Source: DALYLB01 sp046154695
Lineage (GTDB): Bacteria; Acidobacteriota; Blastocatellia; RBC074
Reading direction: 5' to 3'
DNA length: 41,028 bases
NCBI GenBank assembly: GCA_046154695.1
Contig: JBJXFI010000354.1
Coordinates: 1 to 41,028 of the forward strand
Of this stretch, positions 10,801 to 23,278 are shown one piece after another. The first letter of the stretch is position 1. Each line of letters opens with the position of its first letter. The notes under the pieces are model-generated. The model was not told where the DNA came from. It ran no database searches and was given only the letters and a program-made list of their open reading frames with translations. Both the position numbers and the translations under genes were made by a program.

Positions 10801-10893
10801 CGACCTGCCATCGGCGAGCGCCAGGCCCGGCATCACCAGGCAAGCGGAGAGAAATACTGCAAAAAATCTGCGGAGAATGGTGTTTGTGTTCAT
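7837..10893 (-). CDS. gspD: secretin (GspD/PilQ family) with C-terminal cohesin-like domain
   Basis: Outer-membrane secretin, 1018 residues, larger than usual (about 650-750). After a signal peptide (to about residue 27, ALA-DG) come a TPR-like segment (33-100), an N0/STN-like domain (about 165-195: ISFKSAKFKLVVNQFARQLG), N1-like modules (VKTFYLGNINAQQARGVL), and the secretin core. The core is interrupted by a strongly Gly-rich loop (about 444-511) and ends with the VPILGRLF motif near 595-600. A long Pro/Gln-rich linker (about 630-865) leads to a cohesin-like beta-sandwich at about 878-1012 (FTLSPKPGKLQVGKSFAVTV; NVALRFDEKRLRVKAV; a final strand MQVVI). The open frame extends 91 codons upstream, but the ATG at 10891-10893 has AAGG five bases before it and starts a signal peptide. 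It is the third gene of the operon. Confidence 0.92.
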   Translation of the reverse strand: MNTNTILRRFFAVFLSACLVMPGLALADGRSGKKDFKEGMKYEEMAQWDMAAQKFALAYNAEPNNIEFKLHYLRALEQASIMYVKRGDTLAEQKDYVSAYTAYRTAYSYNQGNEISRIKMERMLEIQKAEMNGGEPINYNLKTGNVRPTSNDVQIASRPRSRDDVIPSISFKSAKFKLVVNQFARQLGLNVVYDETVKEVDVKDFELENVTFAKALDILFKAYKYTFEQVDRRTILVYQDNTTNRPRFENYLVKTFYLGNINAQQARGVLTGMLPPGRQIAVLDNPGAGGGANNSNILLVKATAAELQLVQDIIDSIDKNKNEVVLDIEIFEVSHDSLLQIGNQIATDKGIPVTETRFDKDGKPVEVTLGTSASLANIGGLARGAFAIAGTTFSPFAGIGGLLGLPPTTLSLLQSKGNSKLLHKTQIHVLDGGQNTTKVGKKVPVSLGNGFGGGLGNGLGGFGGIGGGGLGAGATGQVGGIGAGINNGLGGIGGIGGGLGGFGFGGFGNNIQYQDVGLVIEAKPIITNEGYVEVQMKFETSDVVASGADSTLTPTFTQRSLSTVARIQDGVTSIVAGVNQEQKGDSRASIPVLGMVPILGRLFTTPRQTSSQSDIIITVTPHIVRSAGLKKEDYLARGAGGQQAGPSQSIEEVVNRAQVEEEGERRIIAQQMQPGVPLTTPAGSPNPQMTVPASQRTAGEPRPVVQPVNNPGAGNSARRPNSRPVINDQSLPQSTYTNSPSVSVPSQPDAPQPDPTPRFIQEARPETNGGGGQPGAPAGAPAKEGEQPPDLSQYMTQPEQPVPQAAVTSASRPEHVERAIAKMLAEERARKAEEAKNKTPKKPEPQPEFPKEYITPGPNQRVGVAAPKVLASAPSTAGVTFTLSPKPGKLQVGKSFAVTVEVNSQSQMSGANVALRFDEKRLRVKAVKDAGMFGSQPELSYDINNGNLVVRIKNAQNQPSRASGRMITVEFETLAMGETEIAFVNSDTKARIGSALTPASGNSMQVVISRDSVTSETK

Positions 10894-11240
10894 GGTGACC
10901 TTCACTTCTTTATTCTCGGCCGCAACAGGCATGCTTGCGGCAGCTTCGGTGTTTCGGTGTGTAGCGTGTTCCAGTTTTCGTCGAGGCGGCGGCCTCGACG
11001 GCAGAACCGGATCCTCAGAGGTAATGGCCATTGAATCAAGGCTGGCGGGAACACGCGCCGGACAGTAAGGACCGGAAAAGGCGAAACACCACATAAAACA
11101 GGTTCCCGGTATTTCGTCGCTTCCGTTATTTCCGTCTCTTCCGTCATCTCTTCCCCGCCAGGTCATTCAACGCCAGGCACTTCCCTTCCGTTCCAAATTG
11201 TAATCGACGCCGTCCGCCGGCTCTGTCCGGCGGCGCGCCA
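10894..11240. other. gspE-gspD intergenic region with hairpin and one-armed 9-bp-word repeat
   Basis: No gene is supported, although a frame stays open upstream of gspD. An inverted repeat CCGCCGG/CCGGCGG (11214-11233, six-base loop) lies eight bases past the gspE stop; it has no T-tract, so it is at best an mRNA 3'-end stabiliser or weak attenuator. At 11113-11154 there are tandem TTCCGTTAT/TTCCGTCTC words with 9-bp period, one arm of the dispersed hairpin family seen complete at 22520-22602. Confidence 0.5.
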
Positions 11241-12869
<1,629 letters not shown>

Positions 12870-12917
12870 GTGTTGTTCCGTGTTGCCCCGGAAAGGCCCG
12901 CCGGGGGCCCCCCGCCA

Positions 12918-14129
<1,212 letters not shown>

Positions 14130-14393
14130 ATTGAACTCTATCGAATTCCGAACGGGTCTTTACTGTGATCGCCGGCGTGATTGGGTTAGCCTGTCGTTTC
14201 GACTCGCCGGGCGTCGCGATTCCTTACCGCGCCTGTCCGCCAGGCCGTTCGCTCGCCAAGTCGTTCGCGTGAGGAGGATTTCATCGGAGGACGGTCTCCT
14301 CCGGGATTTCATCAGGCCAGTCTGCAGGGGCGCTCGATCGCCGAGTGAGGGGCCCAGGCCGATCGAGTCTTCAGAGGATTGCGTTCCGCGGCC

Positions 14394-14421
14394 AGTATAC
14401 CAAACCGAGTCCTTTCGACAA
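14394..14421 (-). promoter_or_regulatory. candidate promoter of the secretion operon
   Basis: On the minus strand TTGTCG (complement of 14416-14421), a 16-base spacer and TATACT (complement of 14394-14399) form a sigma-70-like pair. The start site would be about 255 bases before the gspF ATG. The -35-like hexamer is supplied by the last copy of the 12-bp tandem repeat. It is inferred from consensus only. Confidence 0.35.
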
Positions 14422-14475
14422 ACCACCCGACAAACCACCCGACAAACCACCCGATAAACCACCCGACAAACCGCC
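14416..14475. repeat. 12-bp tandem repeat, five copies
   Basis: The unit CGACAAACCACC is repeated five times, with one A>T-type variant (CGATAAACCACC) and a diverged last copy. It lies upstream of gspF, next to the candidate promoter. Copy number may vary between strains. Confidence 0.85.
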
Positions 14476-14775
14476 TCGCCGGCAATCCCGTCCCCGATCT
14501 TTTCCACGGCGTCTTCCATTCCGTCTTTCCTTCACACTGCCTTCACACTGTGCCTTCACACTGCCTTCGCACGGTCCCGCTTGCACACGTATCCTGAATA
14601 CGCAAAGAACTCAGGTCTGTTTCACGCTTCAGGAGTGCCTGAGTTTCATAATGTTTCGGGCTTTTTGAAAGTTTTTTCGCGAGGTAAGGAGGGGATGGAG
14701 GAGACGCCGCGACGAGCCCCTTCGCCGGAGGGCGAGGAGGCTCGTCAAGAGCGGGAGAAGGCATGCGCGGGCCGG

Positions 14776-15903
14776 TTAATCGGTGCCGCAGAGCGCGGAG
14801 CTCCGGGTCTGGTAATCGACCGTCGGGCAGCCCGGGGGGAAGACGGGAATGGTGATCGAATAGCCCGGCGCGTTGAAGGTCGTGGCGTATCGAAGATTGT
14901 GCCCGCCGGTGTAGGTGCCGGCCTTGGTGGCCGTGGCGCCCATCAGGGGGACATTGGTCAATCCGACGGTCGCTCCCTCGGTGTTGCACCGGATCGTGCG
15001 ATTGCCGAATCCGTAGAAGGCGGCCCAGCCGGAGCGCCCGGCCGGAACGATCGTATTGAGATTCGGCGTGGTGCGCACCGAGAGGATGCGCTGCTTGTCG
15101 GAAGCCAGATAACATCCGAGGGGAAGCTGCCCGGAGAAGTTGTTCTCCTGATCGTCCCGGATGATGAAGAAGAGGGTGCCGTTGAATGCGGCGCCGGTGC
15201 CGGAAAGATCGGACAGCGGCGAGTAAACATAGAGCCGGGTGTCCGCCAGCGGCGCGCCGACGCCGCCGACCTGGCTCGGGAAGCTGTCGAGGACCATCGC
15301 ATACGGCAGCGAGTCGTACTGTGCGCCGTTGAAGAAGAGGGTTGCCGTCGTGCCATCGGAATTGATCGGCGAGGCGAAGTTGCCGTCGCGGCGGGCCGCC
15401 GACATCGCGGCCAGGCCGAATCGGTGTATCGTCGGCGTCACCACGAGTTCGTCGCCGGCGAGATAGTTGAAGCTGACCGGGCGCCCCTGCGAATCGACCG
15501 CGGTCGCCACGATGTATCCCGTCACATTCGGATCGAGGTCCGAGGCCGCGAAGTTCGTCGTCTGGTTGCGGGTCAGGCAAAGAAACGCATCCGCCACGTT
15601 GCACGTCGCGCTGTCGACGAAAAATACGTGAATCGCGATATCCTGGACCGGGTTGGCATTGGTGATGCTGATGCGGGTGTTGACCGACGAGCTCAGCGCG
15701 TCGCTCGTGTAATAATTGAAGAAGAGAACGCTTCCCAGCTTGTTTTCACTTACGCCACTTCCAAGCGCGGCATCCGAAGCGCTGCCCGGCAGCCCCGGAA
15801 TATTGCTCTGCGCGAATGCCTCGGTCATCGCTCCCGTGAGCGAGACCAACGCGAATAGACTGCATGCAATTCCGAACAATAGACGGCGACGTGAGGTTCG
15901 CAT
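14776..15903 (-). CDS. secreted protein of unknown family
   Basis: I do not recognise this family. The 375-residue protein begins with a basic n-region (MRTSRRR) and a hydrophobic signal peptide ending AFA-QS at about 31-32. The mature part is rich in Thr, Asn, Gly and short beta-prone stretches (LFFNYYTSDALSSSVNTRISITN; SGTGAAFNGTLFFIIRDDQ), which suggests a beta-sandwich or beta-propeller-like surface protein. Cysteines occur in pairs that could form disulfides (CNVADAFLC; CPTVDYQTRSSALC near the end), fitting an extracytoplasmic location. It stands alone upstream of the secretion operon on the same strand, so it could be a substrate of that machine; that is only inferred from proximity. 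Confidence 0.75.
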   Translation of the reverse strand: MRTSRRRLLFGIACSLFALVSLTGAMTEAFAQSNIPGLPGSASDAALGSGVSENKLGSVLFFNYYTSDALSSSVNTRISITNANPVQDIAIHVFFVDSATCNVADAFLCLTRNQTTNFAASDLDPNVTGYIVATAVDSQGRPVSFNYLAGDELVVTPTIHRFGLAAMSAARRDGNFASPINSDGTTATLFFNGAQYDSLPYAMVLDSFPSQVGGVGAPLADTRLYVYSPLSDLSGTGAAFNGTLFFIIRDDQENNFSGQLPLGCYLASDKQRILSVRTTPNLNTIVPAGRSGWAAFYGFGNRTIRCNTEGATVGLTNVPLMGATATKAGTYTGGHNLRYATTFNAPGYSITIPVFPPGCPTVDYQTRSSALCGTD

Positions 15904-16610
15904 CCTGTTCTCCTCTCCTAGCGGCGCCAGCCAATATGAGCACCGAAAAACCGCGCACCACGAGGATCAATCGCTGATCGACCGGAAGGCGCGCGGCGGC
16001 TCGCCGAAGAAATGTAGAGTTCGACACCTGTCCAGCCCTGCACTCTGAATCAAGAACTCTGAGAATTATTAATGACCCTGTTGCCCAGTGGGACCTTCAA
16101 CGGGAAAAATAGATCTGTTCGCACGTTTGCGCGTCAATCCCGCCCCTCCTACTAATGAAATCAATGATACTCGCACTGAGTGCCGGCTTGATTACCTTGA
16201 TCGATCAATCAATTGAATGATCATCATGAGCGTCATGCGTAGGTTGGGGGTAAGGGCAGGGCTGCGAAAGGGTGGCTTCCCAGTTAGAAGCTTTTTTGAG
16301 GTTCGCGCCCAACGCGAGCGGATTGTATATGCGTCGCTATGGGGAGTCAACCGTCTTTTCTTTCCTTAATGATTTTTGTTGCGCGCCGAAGCGCGGGCCC
16401 GATACGCTAATGTCCGCGCCGGCTTGTCTAGCCAAAGCGCAGACGTCATGTTAAGCTACGCGCTCTTTTGTGAATGGCTTGCGGGGAGTCCGCGTATGCG
16501 CGCGCGGCGACGAGCGGGTCGGCCTTTCGGGGCTTCGCAACGCGCTTCCCGCCGGAGACAACGCCCTGATGGCAGGGGCGAGAGCACAAGGATGAGGGCA
16601 ACGGCATTGA
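15904..16610. other. divergent intergenic region, no gene seen
   Basis: About 700 bases between the minus-strand secreted-protein gene and the plus-strand FHA/kinase block, so it should hold promoters for both. It is locally less GC-rich than the surrounding genes. A perfect 12-bp palindrome TTGATCGATCAA lies at 16197-16208, followed by CAATTG and ATGATCAT; it could be an operator, but no regulator is known here. Frames in this stretch have no recognisable protein character. Confidence 0.4.
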
Positions 16611-16754
16611 ATGAGCGAGAAGAGCAGCGAATCCGGCGGGAACGAAACACGGCCTGAAACAGCGCCCCCTGACCTTTCGCCGAATCCTGGATTTCCATCT
16701 GTTCCCTCCTCCCTTCCCCTCACCTCTATGAATAAAAGAGAGTACCCGCAGTGA
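16611..16754 (+). CDS. possible small ORF coupled to the FHA gene
   Basis: A 47-residue frame beginning MSEKSSESGG and ending KREYPQ. It is Ser/Glu/Pro-rich and would be disordered. Its TGA overlaps the GTG start of the FHA gene by four bases (GTGA, 16751-16754), a typical translational-coupling arrangement. A purine-rich GAGGGCAACGG lies upstream as a weak ribosome site. Its function is unknown. It may be a leader peptide that drives FHA translation, or it may be fortuitous. Confidence 0.35.
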   Translation: MSEKSSESGGNETRPETAPPDLSPNPGFPSVPSSLPLTSMNKREYPQ

Positions 16755-17536
16755 TCGGTCAGGAACGCGACTTCATTCATCCATCTGAATCCGCGATTGC
16801 CCTCTCCCTGGGCGGGGCGCGAGAGACCAGCCATTTTCCGGCCGGGAGGCTCTCCATCAGTTTTATCGGCGGCGCTTGCGAGGGGCGAACGAGCCTGCAG
16901 GTGATGGCGGAGCGAACGCTGATTGGGCGCGAGGAGGCTTGCGAGATCGTGCTGGAGGGAGAGACCGTCTCGCGGCGGCACTGCGAGATCCGCCGCTGGG
17001 GGGCCTGCTATGTTCTTCGCGACAGCAGCCGAAACGGGACCTTCGTCAATGGAGAGCGGATCGCGGGGGCGCAGATTCGGGATGGGGATCGGATTCGGGT
17101 GGGGGCCAACATTCTGCTGATTCACCTTACGCCCGGCGGCGCGACAAGCGCCTTCACGGGAAAAGTGACGACGGCGCAGCGGAACGCGCCGGCGGCGGCA
17201 GTTCTGGAGCTCCGCCCGCAGATTGTCGTCAAGGGACTGGAAGAGGGCGTGACCCAGCCCTTCACCGAGGATCGAATCACGATGGGCCGCCGGCTGGAGA
17301 ACCATCTGGTGCTGGAGGCGGACAACGTCTCGCGGCAGCACCTCGCCATCGAACGCAGCGACAACCGGTATTTCGTCCGCGATCTCGACAGCGCCAACGG
17401 GACCTGCCTCAATGAGCGGCGCGTCGATCGGGCGCCGCTCATTGACGGAGACACCGTGCGCATCGGAAATTTTTCGATCCTGATTTCCCTGGTCGATCAG
17501 GATTGCATCTTGAACTTTAGGCGAATCACAAAATAG
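16751..17536 (+). CDS. double FHA-domain protein
   Basis: Predicted cytoplasmic adaptor that binds phosphothreonine peptides, 261 residues. FHA domain 1 (about 33-126) has GR at 59-60, SRRH at 74-77 and NGT at 95-97. FHA domain 2 (about 155-252) has GR at 179-180, SRQH at 194-197 and NGT at 216-218. These are the conserved phosphothreonine-contact positions, so both domains should be competent. There is no enzymatic domain. The GTG start was chosen because FHA1 begins soon after and no suitable ATG precedes it in frame. It lies about 100 bases upstream of a Ser/Thr kinase on the same strand, which makes it a likely reader of that kinase's phosphorylation. Confidence 0.9.
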   Translation: MIGQERDFIHPSESAIALSLGGARETSHFPAGRLSISFIGGACEGRTSLQVMAERTLIGREEACEIVLEGETVSRRHCEIRRWGACYVLRDSSRNGTFVNGERIAGAQIRDGDRIRVGANILLIHLTPGGATSAFTGKVTTAQRNAPAAAVLELRPQIVVKGLEEGVTQPFTEDRITMGRRLENHLVLEADNVSRQHLAIERSDNRYFVRDLDSANGTCLNERRVDRAPLIDGDTVRIGNFSILISLVDQDCILNFRRITK

Positions 17537-17633
17537 AGCCCGGCGACGGCGGCGCGAAATCCGGTTCCACCCTTTCCCCCGGGGGCGGGTTTCGAGTCGC
17601 GGCGGGCCAGGCTCCGGACACCAGACTCAATCT

Positions 17634-19523
<1,890 letters not shown>

Positions 19524-19551
19524 TCATCGCCCCTGGTATCGTTGTTTCGAC

Positions 19552-20991
19552 ATGAACGTCATCCATCTTCACGCCGCACCTCGACATCTGGCTTGCGCCG
19601 CCTTTCTTCTGCTTGTGTGGACGCCGGCGGCGGCGTTCGCGCAGCGGGAATATACGGTCGTCAAACCGCGGGAGCGTTCCGCGACCGAGAGCGTAAAAAT
19701 CAAGACGCGCGCGCCGCGGTCGAGCAACGGGACGCTTGCGGTCGTGCTCAATCCGGTCATCAACGGGCTGGTGGAGATCAAGGATCCGAAGGGAAAGGTG
19801 ATCATCAGCCAGGAGACGGGCGAGGCCGGGGAGATACAGGTTCCGCTGCCGCGCGGCATGATCTATCAGGTCGAGGCCAGTTCCCCGGGTTATCTCAAGG
19901 CCACGGGGAAGAGCAGGCGGGCGCTCGGCGTCAGCGAAGTGATCCGTCTGACGCTCGTGCCGCAGTTCGTCTCGGTCCGGCTTCGCAATCTGCCGTCGGG
20001 AGCGCAGATCTACATCGACGAGAAGCTCAAGACGACGACCGGCCCCGATGGAGGGGTGCGCATCGTCGATATCGAGCCGGGCACCCACACGCTGGCGATT
20101 CGCCATCCCGAGCACAACGATTATGTGGACAAGCTGGAAAACCTCGAGGCGGGCGAAGAGGTGAGTTACGGGAGAATCTCGCTGACGCGCGTGGCCAGGC
20201 TGACGATCCAGGGGCCGCCGAGCGCCACCGTCCTCATCGACGGGGCCGTGCAGGGCAAGATCCGCGCCGACGGGACGGTCCAGATCAAATATGAGCTCGA
20301 CCGGGCCTCGGAACGCACGATCAGCGTCGAACTGGTCGGCTATCAGACCTGGACCGAGAAGCTCATGCTCGCGCCGGGGCCGCGAACGGTCTCGGTCAAG
20401 CTCGATCCGGTCGTCACCTCGGCGGGCGTGACCGACTTCTTCGAGAATATCGGCCTCTGGTCGAGACCCGCGTCATGGAAAATCGTCACGGACGGCCGAA
20501 ACAAGAAGCTGGAGGTCCGGGGCGCGCAGGCGGGGGTCATCGACAACAAGACGTGGCGGGATTTCCAGGTCAACTTCACAATCTGGCTCAACGACAGCAA
20601 GGGAGCGGCCTGGGTGGTCCGCGCCGACAAGGAAGGGCGCAACTATTATCTCTTCCACCTCGCCGGCCCCGGATCGACGACTCACACGCCCAGGAGGTTT
20701 TACACCTATCGAGTCATGGACGGCGGCGCGCCGGTGGAAGTCGACACGCCGATTCCGGTCATTCCCGACCTAAACCCCAGGGCCTCTTATACGATCAACG
20801 TCACGGTGCAGGGGCACAGGGTCAAACACACGATCACCTCGAACGAGACCGGCGTCACGGAAGACCTCGGCATCTGGACCGACACCTCGACCGAGAAGGA
20901 TCTTTTTCTTTATGGCTCCTTCGGCTTCCGGTGCATGGCGGATGAAGTCTTCTCCGTGGATGATCTGAGCCTCGAACCAATCAAGCCCTGA
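19552..20991 (+). CDS. secreted PEGA-domain protein with C-terminal lectin-like (DUF1080-type) domain
   Basis: Predicted exported protein, 479 residues, with a signal peptide ending AFA-QR at about 30. A carboxypeptidase-regulatory-like strand set spans 60-135. Two PEGA-like modules follow (about 138-213 and 214-286): VSVRLRNLPSGAQIYIDEK, GVRIVDIEPGTHTLAI, then ARLTIQGPPSATVLIDG. The C-terminal part (about 295-475) resembles a concanavalin/DUF1080 jelly roll (DFFENIGLWSRPASWKIV, RDFQVNFTIWLND, FGFRCMADEVFSVDDLSL). PEGA modules often bind envelope surfaces. Its position 28 bases after the kinase suggests joint expression; it could be a ligand or client of the kinase's outer domain, which is speculation. 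Confidence 0.8.
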   Translation: MNVIHLHAAPRHLACAAFLLLVWTPAAAFAQREYTVVKPRERSATESVKIKTRAPRSSNGTLAVVLNPVINGLVEIKDPKGKVIISQETGEAGEIQVPLPRGMIYQVEASSPGYLKATGKSRRALGVSEVIRLTLVPQFVSVRLRNLPSGAQIYIDEKLKTTTGPDGGVRIVDIEPGTHTLAIRHPEHNDYVDKLENLEAGEEVSYGRISLTRVARLTIQGPPSATVLIDGAVQGKIRADGTVQIKYELDRASERTISVELVGYQTWTEKLMLAPGPRTVSVKLDPVVTSAGVTDFFENIGLWSRPASWKIVTDGRNKKLEVRGAQAGVIDNKTWRDFQVNFTIWLNDSKGAAWVVRADKEGRNYYLFHLAGPGSTTHTPRRFYTYRVMDGGAPVEVDTPIPVIPDLNPRASYTINVTVQGHRVKHTITSNETGVTEDLGIWTDTSTEKDLFLYGSFGFRCMADEVFSVDDLSLEPIKP

Positions 20992-21055
20992 ACCCGCGCG
21001 GGGACGCGCGGAATGGAAGGGAGCCCCGGGAACCAATGAACTTCGAATCGGGTGT

Positions 21056-22435
21056 ATGAACAAGAAGACGAATCTCAAACAGCAGAAAAAGGCGCCGGCG
21101 GCGGCTCGGCCGGGCGCGCAGGCGCCGCTCTCCGCATGGTTTCCGGCGCAGCTCTCGCGCCGCACGGTCGGCAAGGGGCTCGCCTGGACGGCCATTCTCG
21201 GAATGGCCGGCGTGACGATCGCGAAACTGGCCGGCGATGACGAGCCGGAGGTCACGCTCGATTCGCTGGATCTGCAGAAGAAGCAGGGATGGAACGTCGG
21301 TTCGACCAACAAGGGGCTCACCTACGGCGAGGGGTGGACGGCGACCGACAGTCGAGGCAAGACCTGGAGCGCCCTCGATCCGAACTATCTGATCTCGATC
21401 TATCAGCCGCACAGCGCGCAGTGGCAGCCGTTTTTCGTGCCGACGCTGATTCAGTCGCTCGCCCAGCCCACGCTCGGAACGCAGGTCAAGATGCTCAATT
21501 CCGGAATGATGCGGGACGCGTACGATCGCGCCGGCGGATTGCGCAACCTGATCTCGCAATCGCCCAATGCCAATCAGACGCTGGTGATCTCGGATCTGCC
21601 CGGCCCGGCCTCGGTCGCGGTCAGCGCGGCGCTGGCCGACACGGCGCAGATCGTCCCCGGCTTCGACAACTGGCCGCATCCCCTCGGCGTCGTCCGCTCG
21701 CACGAGACGCTGGGAGCGATGCTCTATTACGCGCACGAGATCGAGGAGAAGCGCGGCAAGGTCGGCGACGACGCACCGGCCCTCCTGCTCCTGGACGGCA
21801 ACCGGCTCAGCTCCTATACCGATCAGGATTCGCAGTTCGACAACCGGTATCTGGCGAAGCTCCCGACGGCCGATCAGCTCAAGAGCCGCAACATCGCCAA
21901 CATCATCTATCTGGTCAAGGATCCGAGCCAGACCCAGGAGCTCGACGACATCAATGACGATTTCGTCGAATGGCAGAAACAGGGGGTCAATATCCGAATT
22001 CTGCCTTTGACCCAGTTCCAGGCCTATGACGCACCCGCGGGTGCGGGTGCGGCGTCCACGGCGGGCGCACCGGGTTCGACCGTCCATCGCCATTATTATT
22101 ATGGCGGATCGCCGCTGACGCACCTCTGGTTTTACAGCCACTATGCGTACCGCTCGCCCGGGCAGGTCGTCGTCATGCGGGATGGCCTGCAGACAAGAAT
22201 CCCGCGCCCGACCACGGGGCCGACATTCGATCCGCCGAACTATCGTCCGACGTCGCGCCCGACGGTCTTCAGTTCGAGCAAGATCGGCGGCGCGGCGGGC
22301 GGCGTTGGAAAGACCCGGCCGAGCGGCTTCGGCCGCACGAGCGTGAGAATGTCGAGCGGAGGAAGCATCACCGGCGTTCGCTCCGGCCGTTCCGGCTCGT
22401 ATGGCCGCAGCGGCGGCGGATGGTTCGGCGGCTGA
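21056..22435 (+). CDS. unrecognised exported protein with twin-arginine-like signal
   Basis: Not a family I recognise. It has 459 residues. An alkaline, Ala/Pro-rich N-terminus leads to S34RRTVGK40 and a hydrophobic stretch (42-58), resembling a Tat signal or signal anchor. The central part (about 70-345) is a folded alpha/beta region with VKMLNSGMMRDAYDRAGGLRNL, DLPGPASVAVSAALAD, ALLLLDGNRLSSYTD and ANIIYLVKDPSQTQELDDIN. The HRHYYYGG motif and a Gly/Ser/Arg-rich tail ending SGGGWFGG look like low-complexity surface tails. It follows the PEGA gene by 64 bases and precedes two other unknown genes, interrupted by the MITE-like element. Function unknown. Confidence 0.75.
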   Translation: MNKKTNLKQQKKAPAAARPGAQAPLSAWFPAQLSRRTVGKGLAWTAILGMAGVTIAKLAGDDEPEVTLDSLDLQKKQGWNVGSTNKGLTYGEGWTATDSRGKTWSALDPNYLISIYQPHSAQWQPFFVPTLIQSLAQPTLGTQVKMLNSGMMRDAYDRAGGLRNLISQSPNANQTLVISDLPGPASVAVSAALADTAQIVPGFDNWPHPLGVVRSHETLGAMLYYAHEIEEKRGKVGDDAPALLLLDGNRLSSYTDQDSQFDNRYLAKLPTADQLKSRNIANIIYLVKDPSQTQELDDINDDFVEWQKQGVNIRILPLTQFQAYDAPAGAGAASTAGAPGSTVHRHYYYGGSPLTHLWFYSHYAYRSPGQVVVMRDGLQTRIPRPTTGPTFDPPNYRPTSRPTVFSSSKIGGAAGGVGKTRPSGFGRTSVRMSSGGSITGVRSGRSGSYGRSGGGWFGG

Positions 22436-22465
22436 GAACTCGGTTCCGTTTTCTCTCTGGAGAAA

Positions 22466-22653
22466 GTTTGGAGCTCCGCCTTCAGGCCAATGGCATTCAG
22501 TTGACGAAAGAAGAGAGCACGGAACAGGCGGAAATAACGGAACAAACGGACCCTTCCTGGTCTTGTTTCGTTTGTTCCGTTATTTCCGTCTGTTCCGTTA
22601 TCCTGCATTTTTCCTTAATTGAATGCGATTGGCCTGAAGGCGGAACTCCAAGC
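22466..22653. mobile_element. 188-bp MITE-like palindromic element
   Basis: The terminal inverted repeats are about 38 bp: left 22466-22503 starts with GTTTGGAGCTCCGCC, right 22616-22653 ends with GGCGGAACTCCAAGC, with about five mismatches. Inside, a second inverted repeat of 9-bp words (22520-22551 and 22567-22602; core GGAAATAACGGAACAAAC) has 27 of 28 identical positions. The whole element can fold as one long hairpin. It codes for nothing. It sits between two genes of the unknown block, immediately before the start at 22670. Solo ends occur at 171-212 and 40788-40830; single inner arms occur at 4808-4843 and 11113-11154. Confidence 0.8.
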
Positions 22654-22669
22654 GGTTTGCGTCCAAATT

Positions 22670-23278
22670 ATGGCTGCCCGAACCGGCAACGCGGAACTCC
22701 CGACAGCGGCGCTCACACTCTCTACGGAGAAGCTGCGGGCGCTGCAGCCGGAGTTGTTCGTCCCGCGAAGTTGGACGAAGTTTCTGCGGGAAAACGGATA
22801 CCGGCTGGGCGCGCTCAATGAAGATGTCGAATATTGGAAGCGGCAGTTCGCGGATCATCTGCGCGCCGGAGTTGCCGAAGCGGCCGTCGTGGCATCGGCC
22901 TCGCCGCTGCTGATCGCGACATTCGCCGGGGAGCTCGATTGCGTTGCCATGCTCCGCTTCGACGGAAAATTCGCCCAGCGAAATCCCCTCTCCGCCGGCG
23001 CGCGCCTTCTGTCGGTCAACAGCTATCTTGAATGGAACTTCTGGCTTCCCGAGGATCTGACTCTCGGTCCCCGCGCGAGCGGCAAGTACCGGAACTTCGC
23101 CCCGCTGATCGCCGACTTTCTGGCCGACGATCCCGAAACGGTCGAACGCCTGAAAACGGAGATTCCCGAGCGCATCTGGAAGCGGACGGACATGCTCGGA
23201 AGGGAGTATCTCGCCGCGAACGGCGAGAAGGCTCGTGACGGCCGCCCGCTGTTATGCCATCTGCCCGCGAAGAAATGA
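22670..23278 (+). CDS. unrecognised cytoplasmic protein
   Basis: I do not recognise this family. The 202-residue protein has no signal peptide or membrane helix. It contains helical segments (LSTEKLRALQPELFVP; WTKFLRENGYRLGALNEDVEYWKRQFADHLRAG) and hydrophobic strands (AAVVASASPLLIATFAGELDCVAMLRFD). The start at ATG 22670 was preferred because the in-frame extension upstream is the end of the MITE-like element. The stop overlaps the next gene's ATG (ATGA at 23275-23278), so the pair is translationally coupled and probably functionally linked. Confidence 0.75.
   Translation: MAARTGNAELPTAALTLSTEKLRALQPELFVPRSWTKFLRENGYRLGALNEDVEYWKRQFADHLRAGVAEAAVVASASPLLIATFAGELDCVAMLRFDGKFAQRNPLSAGARLLSVNSYLEWNFWLPEDLTLGPRASGKYRNFAPLIADFLADDPETVERLKTEIPERIWKRTDMLGREYLAANGEKARDGRPLLCHLPAKK

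Larger units (their letters stand above)
14130..14775. other. intergenic region upstream of gspF, no gene seen
   Basis: About 650 bases between gspF and the secreted-protein gene. Contents are a hairpin CGGAGGA/TCCTCCG (14285-14303, five-base loop), the 12-bp tandem repeat at 14416-14475, and short CACACTGCCTT direct repeats at about 14532-14575. The open frames through it only translate the repeats (GLSG or PDKP units) and are not genes. Confidence 0.6.

Noticed and set aside
9028..11034. Long open frame on the plus strand opposite the secretin gene
   Set aside because: High GC keeps antisense frames open; the translation is Arg/His/Leu-rich without domains, and the opposite frame is a clear secretin.
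11214..11233. Rho-independent terminator after gspE
   Set aside because: A stem-loop is present but no run of T follows on the coding strand, and the operon continues with gspD.
14416..14475. CRISPR-like array
   Set aside because: Units are 12 bp, contiguous and without spacers, and no cas genes are present.
14160..14519. Minus-strand frame with a GLSG repeat
   Set aside because: It only translates the 12-bp tandem array; no start site or family features support it.
16376..16657. Plus-strand frame of about 93 codons upstream of the FHA gene
   Set aside because: Arg-rich, no ribosome site, and it conflicts with the better-supported small frame at 16611-16754.
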